Positions 1 through 64,000 of a stretch of 64,000 bases of DNA are shown piece after piece; the first letter of the stretch is position 1; each line of letters opens with the position of its first letter. The notes beneath the pieces were generated by a model, which ran no database searches, was not told where the DNA came from, and saw nothing but the letters and a program-made list of their open reading frames with translations. The stretch is from Myoxocephalus aenaeus (Eukaryota; Chordata; Actinopteri; Perciformes; Cottidae). The stretch spans positions 3,662,001 through 3,726,000 of the forward strand of contig JBAMJR010000137.1 of assembly GCA_038501785.1 (NCBI GenBank), written 5' to 3'. The position numbers were made by a program, and so were the translations under genes.

Positions 1-833
1 TATATTATATAATAGATTACAGAAAACTTTTGAAAAATTAAATTAACTGAATTGTCTTTGCCTTGCAGTTTAAATTAATTTAATTTGTGTGATGTCAATC
101 AAAAAGACAAAGATATTATCTTATCTTCTAAGAGAACATTGTGTGCAGGGACTTTCTCTGTGGTTATGAAACCACGTGTTTCAGCTTTATTCCTCTCTTT
201 GTTAACATAATTATTGGGCAGTTACAAATTGTAGGTTCTGATCATATTGGGCTCTTAGGTTTTATTTTTCTATGCCTTCATTTCGGATTTGAGTGGGTAT
301 GTTTGCTCAAAAGATTTTTGCTTTGTCTAACGGTTCACATTTCTGCTTTTAATAATGGTCACGGCCTATAAACATGAGACATACTGGTTTTAAACTGTCA
401 GTGGGAAGAATTAACATAAAAGAGTCTGTCCCTTCTTGGTTAAAAACTCTGGTTAAGATGTTCACTTTTCTCTTGTTAGAGCACACAATGTGAAATAACT
501 TCTGACTCACGCACTTCTTCAACTGTTGGGTCTCCCTCCCCGTCTCTACCCGTCGCTTATGCAATCGTGTAACTCAGTTACTTCTTCAGTACTCCAGTGG
601 ATTTTCTGATTTAAAAATGTGGCTTGGTACTTCTTGAGAACACCACTTTGAATTCTGATAAAGTCTAATATTTTGTTTCGTAAATATTTATGTCAAGCAT
701 ACTGTTATAAATTGTTGTAAATATTCAGTTGAACTGCTGGTCCCGCTAAAAGTCTCGATCCTCCAGTTACACGTCCTTTAAATGTTTGAGGTTAAGGCCA
801 GGTGCAACTCAAGTAGGATGTTGGTGTTTTTCA

Positions 834-1100
834 CTATGACTGCGCTGCGTCAGGGCGCACCAGCTGACCATCAATTCTCATCACTTGGTCAAAGGCCGAG
901 CGCAGAGTATCATCACGAGACTGCTCGAGTGGAAAATCTTCCATGGAGTGGAACTCGGGATCCGGTGGAGTTTCCACGGGAGGCTCCGCCGGTTCGCCTT
1001 CCCCGTCTGCAGTCACAAATGCCCGAATCTGAAAGCGCTGTTATGGTCTGTTGTCCGTTATGATTTGGGAGACAGATCATTACACGGTCTGTAATTCTTT
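834..1100 (-). pseudogene. Ty3/gypsy-like retrotransposon pol fragment
   Basis: The minus strand reads a 60-residue open stretch with the motif SRDDTLRSAFDQV followed by IDGQLV. I recognise this as the spacer between RNase H and integrase in fish Ty3/gypsy polyproteins. The local GC content is higher than in the surrounding intron. The frame ends in two adjacent stops at 834-839, exactly where the integrase zinc-finger region should begin, so it is a dead fragment. No LTRs or other pol domains are seen nearby. The call rests on memory of family sequence and needs a protein search. Confidence 0.5.
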
Positions 1101-2559
1101 TACAGCTTGCTCGCCACTCGCTGACATTTTTCATTTTACTTGTACCTAGTGTTGGATCTTACAAAGTCTGGTTATCCATGTGCAACATAATGTGTCGTCA
1201 TCGTCACTTATCTACCAATACTTTAGCTAAATTCATATTAGCTGACTGTGCAAAACCAACTGCACTGCCATATTTCTGTTTAATACCTGACACATCACAT
1301 GAATTGGGAAACTCTATATTAATAACATGGCTTTGACATCAATAAAAAGTGCTGACAAACTCTCAGGCTATGATTGACGCAGTTATATAAGAAGGCATGC
1401 TCATACATGACAGTCCTTCTCAAACAGTCATTGGTTGTTTTGGGGAGAATGCCGTGAGTTATACACAGATGACTTTACCGCTCTACTCGTTCCAGTTTTC
1501 ACAGATTCAGTCACAGCAATGAGACAATGTATTATAATAGGCATATTTTGTATACAATTCTAGTGGTTTTAACATCAGTTTTACCATGAGAACATGTCAT
1601 CAAACAGTGCGGGGAAAATCCGTGGACTTTTACTTTTCCTCCCTGAACTATAATTGAACTTGTTTATGCCTGGAAGGTATGGTGTTTGTTGGCCTACTTT
1701 TGACAAAACTATGACACATTAAAGCACATTTAATGTTTGAGTCCTTCATGGCAACTGAGAACATCACACAAACGCTTCAGGTTTGGTTTAGGTTGAGATA
1801 TTTAATCTGGCAGGGGATTGATTTTAACAAAGGAATGTCTGATTCTCTAAAGGGTCCTTTCTATTTGCCTCTTTATGCATTTCTGTTGTGATGAACTGGC
1901 CGTCTGTTTTTAATTCATGCTGTGTCTTGAAATACACCCAAGTATTTGCCCTGAAGTGAACAGATCCTCCCATGGGATGTTGAGGGTTCGGCAGAGTTGT
2001 CCTTCTGAGCTTGTGACTGAAAAAAACCTTTACCTTTGTACTAAAAATACATCTTGTAGTAGATTCTTTTTCAGGTGTTACATTTCCTACACATATGGCA
2101 TGGATGAAGCTTGAAATGTTGTGTACCGTATAGTATAGCAGCGTTTGCAATGTTTGCTTGATGACTCTTCCAGTCCTGCTTAACTAGACTTTTTTTTCGA
2201 ATTACTGTAGTCCATCATTGTCATCTAAAAATATCTATCTCTAAAAGGAACCATATGTGCCAGATATTGCAAAACAGATCAGTAAAGGGAAACCAGAAGT
2301 GTTTGTGACAGCGTGGATGCAGAGTTGAGTAATGGCAGTGGACGGGAGATGCCACCTCATTGGATTGCTCTGTGATGGGGCTTCTCTGATGCAGTAAATT
2401 AACTAAATGCAACCATGTGGATAACAGTGCTATTATGCTCATTGATTACAGTTTTGTTTCTTGTATTCATCTTGCTGACCTTGAGCTAGGGAGATGATGT
2501 TCATTTAGTAAATGATGGTCCTTTTTAGAGTGAAATAGGCAATAAATCATACTGTCATT

Positions 2560-2781
2560 GACAGGTCGCTGTCGCTACCAGAGCCGTATCCGGCACCACT
2601 ACATCATTCCTCCGCATTCCCAATATGGTAACCTCCTTACATTGGTTACGAAAAACAAACAACATAGAGACGGCCATAATCAAAGATGGCGACGGCAAAA
2701 TCGTCGGACACAAGGCTTCATGACGATAGTCCACAAACCAACGGTGACGTCTTGATGACTACTTCTTATCTACAGTCTAAT
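2560..2781 (+). repeat. Dispersed fish repeat, copy 1 (degenerate)
   Basis: It shares with 8390-8920 a linear order of blocks: a TGACAGGT start, GATGGCGACGGC, a CACAAACCAA(C/T)GG block, GTGACGTC, and an end resembling ACAGTCTAATG. I recognise this pattern as a very common non-coding repeat of fish genomes whose consensus ends in a TATACAGTCTATG-like string. Class unknown to me. It has no coding capacity. Confidence 0.65.
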
Positions 2782-4849
2782 GTTAGACTGCTCGACTGGA
2801 GCAGCCGTCTATGCTTGTTTTGTTCTCTGCTCATCCTAACGACCTGATAAAGCAGGAGGTCTGGGCAGGCAGCACGGCATTGACCTTCTCACCCCTAGCC
2901 AGTTCCTTTCTTTTCCCTGACAACACGCTCTTCACTTTCCGTCATTGTGTTGTCTCCCTGGCATGCGTCTCTTCCACATGAATGGGGAAAGAAGAAGGAA
3001 AGAGGATGATTGAATAGCGCTTTTGACATTTTTTAAGACGCTTCAAAATTCACGAGAGGGGTATTTACTGATGTTTCTTTTTATATTTTAGAACAAAGCG
3101 TTAAAATCTCTTGAGGCTATTAAACAAAAACCCATTAAAAAAAAACATTGACTTTGTGACGAGAGACGGAAGAGCCAAAAAGCTGACTCGTTTCGAGGTT
3201 TCAGGACACATTCCTGCAGCAAACAATTGTTTGTTTGTTTTATGTTTTTTTATGTTCTTCATTTCATGACCCCAAAGTGTTCTTGACAAAGTGATGGACA
3301 TGGTGGTTAGGGGAATATGAAAAGTGTTTTCCCTTTTTCTCTCAAGCTTCGGTATTTCTTACTGATGCTCAGATCCCAGGTGGCAGCTCAGTCTACAAAT
3401 GTTTTATTGCTGTAGCTTTGTGTGATGTGTAACTTTAGTGCTTGATTTGTATTTCCTTTGCAGGATTGAGCTCATTTGTGGTTACAGAAACTCTTTCAAG
3501 GTTTGATGACCCTTCAAAGTCTCTTTGTATTTCCTAAGTACGGGACTCTCAGTTGTTGGGGTCATAATAAAAACAACAAATACAAGTTTCCCATTTCCAG
3601 TCAAGTTTCAGCTTTATCATACCAGAGAAATACAACACTGACTTTAAAGGGAGATACCATACTGTCGGCCTTTGTCCCGAGTCATCTTTAGTAGTGGTTA
3701 TATCTGGCCTGTGCCGGCATGACCAGGCATTAATGTCTTCTCACAGTATAAGAATGCAGCCATGTCGTGATCAGGCAAGGTCTCTGTGTGCAGAATTTTT
3801 TCTTTTTATTGGGGCTGCTCTTCAAGCACTCTGCTCAGCTGTGTCGATGCTTAGCAGGTCAGACTGAAGATCCAGTGTCAGTGGCTGAGTAGGTGAATAC
3901 TGGTGCAGTTGGGCGGGAGGGGATCATACCAGGCTGCATGCAGCACATGATGCGATGCAGAGGGTTTAGCTGGACGGCAGCAGTTTACTCGGCTGTGACA
4001 TAAATACAGCGAGTGTGTCCCGGAGTTCCTTTGTCACTTGACTGCGATCTAATTCTGGAATAGGAGATGTCCTTTCTGTCTGCCATGTGCTTGTGTGTGC
4101 GTCTGTATAATGGCAATGTTGTGTCCAGTGTCATTCACTGTTTTGGGTTCCACAATGGAGCACGGCAGGACATAAATACACTCTTTCTGCAGTTATCACT
4201 GTTTTGCAGACTGACCTTTTGGCCAATTTGGCTTCCTCTGTTTGATTCTTTTAAAGCTTAAACATCCCATCTTTATCCATTCTGCCTTCTAGGACTAGCC
4301 ATGAGTTTGGTTCCAGACTACGTTCTGTGGTTGACTGAATTTCAAAGGGTATAATCATTCAAGTTGGATGTTTGAACAAAAAGCATGAGGATATTTTCTG
4401 TTTTCACACGGCTGTGCGCAGTTAAATTTAGTTTTTTGTTGAATTTAAATTTCCCTGCTTTTGCAGAAGCGGGGTGTATTCGGTCCGGAGTCATAAGAGG
4501 ATAATGTTGTATGTTTTCCTTATTCATTTCATTGAACTGCCCCTTTTGCAAAGTCCTTATTGCATTCAGCTACGATGTTTAGGCAAGACAGTCATTCATC
4601 TTTGAGTTAGACAGCCATTAGTTGTATTCAAATTGATGTCAGTAGTCTGTCTGGATGCAATGGTCCTGGAATAAAGAGAAGTTTACTAAACACTGAAGTC
4701 CCTGAAGTGTCTTTGAGTCTGCGCCAGCCCACAAGTGTTTTTCTGCAGACCGTACAGGCGAGATAACGGCTTAAGGGAAACACTGTTTTAAGATATGGGA
4801 AGTTAATTAATTGCGCCGCCTCTTGCTCCTTGAATATTGAAATGAGTCA

Positions 4850-5111
4850 CTCTCTCACACACATGCATACACACAAACAGAAATACAAGATACGCACACA
4901 GGATGGTATACCTGTGATCTCCGGAGCTATGCAGTCCCAAAGGTCTTGATCTCTTTTTTGGTAACAATGAATGGCATAGTTGGAATAGTTTAGCACAGGA
5001 TCACAGTTATCTGCACTTGTCCTTGATTCCTGTCGGTACACACACACACAAGCACACACAAACACACATACACACAAACGCACACGCGCACACACACAAG
5101 CACACACACCT
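4850..5111 (+). repeat. Imperfect CA-rich microsatellite cluster
   Basis: Two CA-rich tracts (about 4850-4900 and 5036-5111) are broken by AT, AG and CG interruptions and separated by about 140 bp of unique sequence. The interruptions suggest an old array. Confidence 0.85.
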
Positions 5112-5307
5112 CATCACAAAGCAAGTTTAACAGATATCCTGCAAGCTATTGTATCTGCTGGATGGTGATGGCATCCTGGTCCGATCCTCCAGGTTGAACA
5201 AGCCAAACACACCCCCTCCCTCCCAGCTTTTCCGGTCTTCCTCTCTTGAGTCCCTTTCACACATGTCTATCTCTGAAATATTCAGGAACATTTCCTCCAT
5301 GGGGTTT

Positions 5308-5331
5308 TGTGTGTGTGTGTGTGTGTGTGTT
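5308..5331 (+). repeat. (TG)n microsatellite
   Basis: A perfect TG run of about 12 units, followed by TTATGGGGGC. It lies in sbf2 intron 2. Confidence 0.95.
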
Positions 5332-6592
5332 TATGGGGGCAGGGATCAATATTCAGGGAATCTACTGCCAATTTCCAACCTTAAGGCTGAGTAACATTTC
5401 GGGGGAAAACGGCGGTATGGCTGTGTGTTGTGAATTAAAGCAATCACAATGCAGGGACAAGCACACAAAGGGTCACGTCCAGCTGATGAAAGACACTTTA
5501 AGTGGAGCAAGCAACCCAATCACAAGACTCCCGTCATGACGTATTTTAATCTGCGACCGGTTAAAGGTTTTGCGTTAGTGCCAAAGCTTTCACGCTTGAT
5601 TTGACTTGTTTCGCAAACTTGTTGACTATATAATACAGTACAAAAACATTGGCCCTGAACAAAAAGGCTCCTCGCCTGCCATGTTCCTGAAAATATTAAG
5701 AGACATCTTCTTCCACTGCGTACACGCACATCTAGTCTTCCCCCATCTTCTTGCCCATTGAGTTTTATGGTGGTTGGCATCCATAAGTGTTGCATTACCT
5801 CCATCTACTGGACCGTCCCTTGCCCCATCGACTCCAGCATTGCCATGGTATGGCAGAAATATTCCTGAATGTAGTGTTTGTGTAAAATGTAATCATCTCT
5901 AGCGATGGCTGAAAGATTATCCCAGTAATTTAAGGGGAACTATGTGTGAAAGAGGCTTTAATCCTCTTTTAATCCGCTCTCCTTCTTGTCCTTCTCTCTA
6001 CTGCTCTTCTTTTTCTCCCCAAGAGACACTACCGTGCCAATTTATTTGTCTCTGGCTGAACACAAATCCATCAATCCATCTGTTTTTGGCCTCACCCACC
6101 CCTCCTTCACCCCGTCTCCTCTCTTCCTCCATGAATGAGTCCACTGATTCCCTGTGTGACCCCTGAGGAACAGTCTCAACACCGTTCTCAGAGCCAGGGC
6201 CAGTTGGGCCTCCAGCAAAAACAGACGAGACGAGACACAAACACTCATCTCTGACCAAATGCCCGCCTGCATTCCATGTTTTGGCCCTCTGCTCTCTAAT
6301 GTGTCTCTCAAATAATAATTCATCAATTTCTCCTCACCCATCATTAGCACCTCATTGTTTTTTATGATTATTATATATTTTTGAGTTAAAGTGTCCTCAA
6401 TTTGCTAAAAATGGCTGGCAGAAAATCTAAAAGGACATAACAACCACTGAGCTTTGAAAAAGTCAAAATTGTTGACAATCCCAATTAAATTGTCTTACTC
6501 ACAGTAACAGTGTCCTGTATATCTGATGTATGTTTTGTAAATTGTCCTTTATGATATTCTCATTAATGGCATTTTGTTCAATATATTTTCAG

Positions 6593-62727
<56,135 letters not shown>

Positions 62728-63891
62728 GCAGTGAAGCTCGGAGCCTGAACATCGTGAACATTAGAGGTGGCTGAGGGCAGAGACGTGACACCTGCTCGAC
62801 TCGGCTTTCAGATGTCTTTAATTCGGGGACCACAGTGAACAAAGTGCCTGCTAGTGGAGAACGAATACTGATCTTCCGCCTCTCTGTCGTTGTTACTTAG
62901 CACCTGTTCGGGCTGTCGTCTCTCTGCTTCAGTTGGAGTCGATCAAACGTATTCGTCTCTGCTGTCAGCTCCCTCCTCCACCCCTCCAACATGGATGAAA
63001 GTGAAGCTAAGATGATGTTTAGGGGACTGCACTTCCAAGGAAATGCTATGCTACTTAAGCTGTAAATAGATCAAAGCAATATCACTGGCCAATCAAACTG
63101 TGGGTAAAATTTTAGACTTAAAAAATTTAGAAAATAGCCTATAAAATAATTTCTATCAGATATTTTACTACGAGGAAAAGGTTATTGCTGCTTAAAGAAA
63201 CGTATGAACCGCCAAAAACTCAGAGATTATAATGCACAGCATTCAAAAGCAATTTCTTTGCACTTAGCGCTAAAGTATGCACTCCTTATATACATTTCTA
63301 GCAGATGCAGACAGCGAGGCTAAAGGCATTACTTTACAATGTACATACATTTCCTCCAGACAGATTAAATGAAAAGAATTTGCACAGTGAGTTCAAAAAG
63401 AGTTACCTGACATTTTTCTATTTAAATACGTGATGTTTTCTCTATTTTGTTGAATGTTTTATTTACTTCTGGATAACACATGTCTCATGTAATGTAAATT
63501 ATTATTTTTTCTTAAAAGTGTAACTGTGTAAGTGTGGTGGCTTTATTTTTTTCTGTAAATATATGTGTGATATTTCATTTTATATACTGTATGATGTACT
63601 GAACATAAGTATACTTTTCTAACCTTAATTCTAATGTGATCAACAAGTCTTTTTTATGTATCGTTACTGGTGCAAAACCCTGAGTGGCCTGTTTCCCGTT
63701 TGTGATGAAACGTTGTTCTGAAAAGGAAATGGAGACAACTGTTTTGTTGTTGTTGTTCAGATTGTCCAGGCAGGCTCTGTGTCTTTTTAAGGGCTTTTGA
63801 GGAAGTAATTAAATATATCATTGGACATTGTGGTTTTCAGAGATCCTCCTCTTGTCTGTTCTGTTTGTGCAACCGATAATTTCATTAAAAA

Positions 63892-63897
63892 AATAAA
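63892..63897 (+). terminator. sbf2: AATAAA polyadenylation signal (proximal)
   Basis: AATAAA about 1165 nt after the stop codon. It is followed by a T-rich string (GGCTTTTTTGTTATTG) that could be the downstream element. Confidence 0.65.
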
Positions 63898-63982
63898 TAC
63901 AAATGAATCTACTCAAAGATGTCAGAGGCTTTTTTGTTATTGTATCTTTGTACCATGTTTTGTGATGACACTAATATTTTCA

Positions 63983-63988
63983 AATAAA
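63983..63988 (+). terminator. sbf2: AATAAA polyadenylation signal (distal)
   Basis: A second AATAAA 12 nt before the window edge. Cleavage from it would fall at or beyond 64000. Confidence 0.6.
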
Positions 63989-64000
63989 CCAAACATACTT

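Larger units (their letters stand above)
1..6592 (+). other. sbf2 intron 2 (3' part)
   Basis: This is non-coding sequence before the first recognisable sbf2 exon. I searched for the preceding exons (the start and the segment ending in I-E-L) and saw neither, so the intron extends beyond the window. It contains a gypsy-like pol fragment near 834-1100, a dispersed fish repeat at 2560-2781, and CA- and TG-rich tracts between 4850 and 5331. The rest shows nothing I recognise. The short open frames in it have no recognisable protein. Confidence 0.85.
62728..64000 (+). other. sbf2 3' untranslated region
   Basis: About 1.25 kb of AT-rich sequence follows the stop without recognisable splice structure or coding sequence. 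It carries two AATAAA signals near the window end. The exact cleavage site cannot be seen and may lie at or beyond the window edge. Confidence 0.8.

Noticed and set aside
782..1134. Plus-strand open frames of 69-93 residues in the GC-rich patch
   Set aside because: They are shadows of the minus-strand gypsy-like pol relic.
5942..6350. Open frames on both strands before exon 3, considered as sbf2 exon 2
   Set aside because: They lack the expected segment ending in I-E-L and have low-complexity Ser/Pro or Glu/Gly composition.

Overview
The window is vertebrate genomic DNA, almost certainly from a teleost fish. One long multi-exon gene fills it on the + strand. Its introns range from 88 bp to several kb and carry long AC/GT microsatellites, Tc1, hAT and PIF-Harbinger DNA transposons, and tRNA-derived SINEs of kinds I know from fish genomes. 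No prokaryotic or viral gene organisation is present.

The gene is sbf2, encoding SET-binding factor 2, also called MTMR13. Reading exon by exon with matched splice phases gives 38 consecutive coding exons (6593-62727) that sum to 1803 codons including the stop. By comparison with the 1849-residue human protein as I remember it, the missing N-terminus is 47 residues. That matches human exons 1-2, so the first 6592 bp are intron 2 and the window holds exons 3-40. All donors are GT and all acceptors AG. The protein reads uDENN-cDENN-dDENN, SBF2 domain, GRAM, a catalytically dead myotubularin-like phosphatase, coiled coil, C-terminal PH. It is a pseudophosphatase that works with MTMR2 in endosomal phosphoinositide turnover, and its DENN module acts on Rab GTPases.

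Layout: 1-6592 intron 2; 6593-19600 DENN-module exons; 19895-36028 linker and SBF2-domain exons, interrupted by the large introns 16 and 17 and by intron 18 with three nested hAT-like elements; 36947-41073 linker and GRAM exons; 41162-59716 phosphatase-domain exons, interrupted by intron 28 (a Tc1 element inside a hAT element, plus two candidate cassette exons) and by intron 34 (a 2.6-kb PIF-Harbinger element with transposase and Myb-like genes); 59820-62727 coiled-coil, linker and PH exons; 62728 to the window end 3' UTR with two AATAAA signals.

The points most worth a second look are the two phase-matched cassette exons in the phosphatase domain, a (TG)35 tract that runs directly into the exon 37 splice acceptor in place of a polypyrimidine tract, a NAGNAG acceptor at exon 29, the two transposon nests with readable insertion order, and the near-complete Harbinger copy. 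I found no second host protein-coding gene and no evidence of a wholly new type of system.
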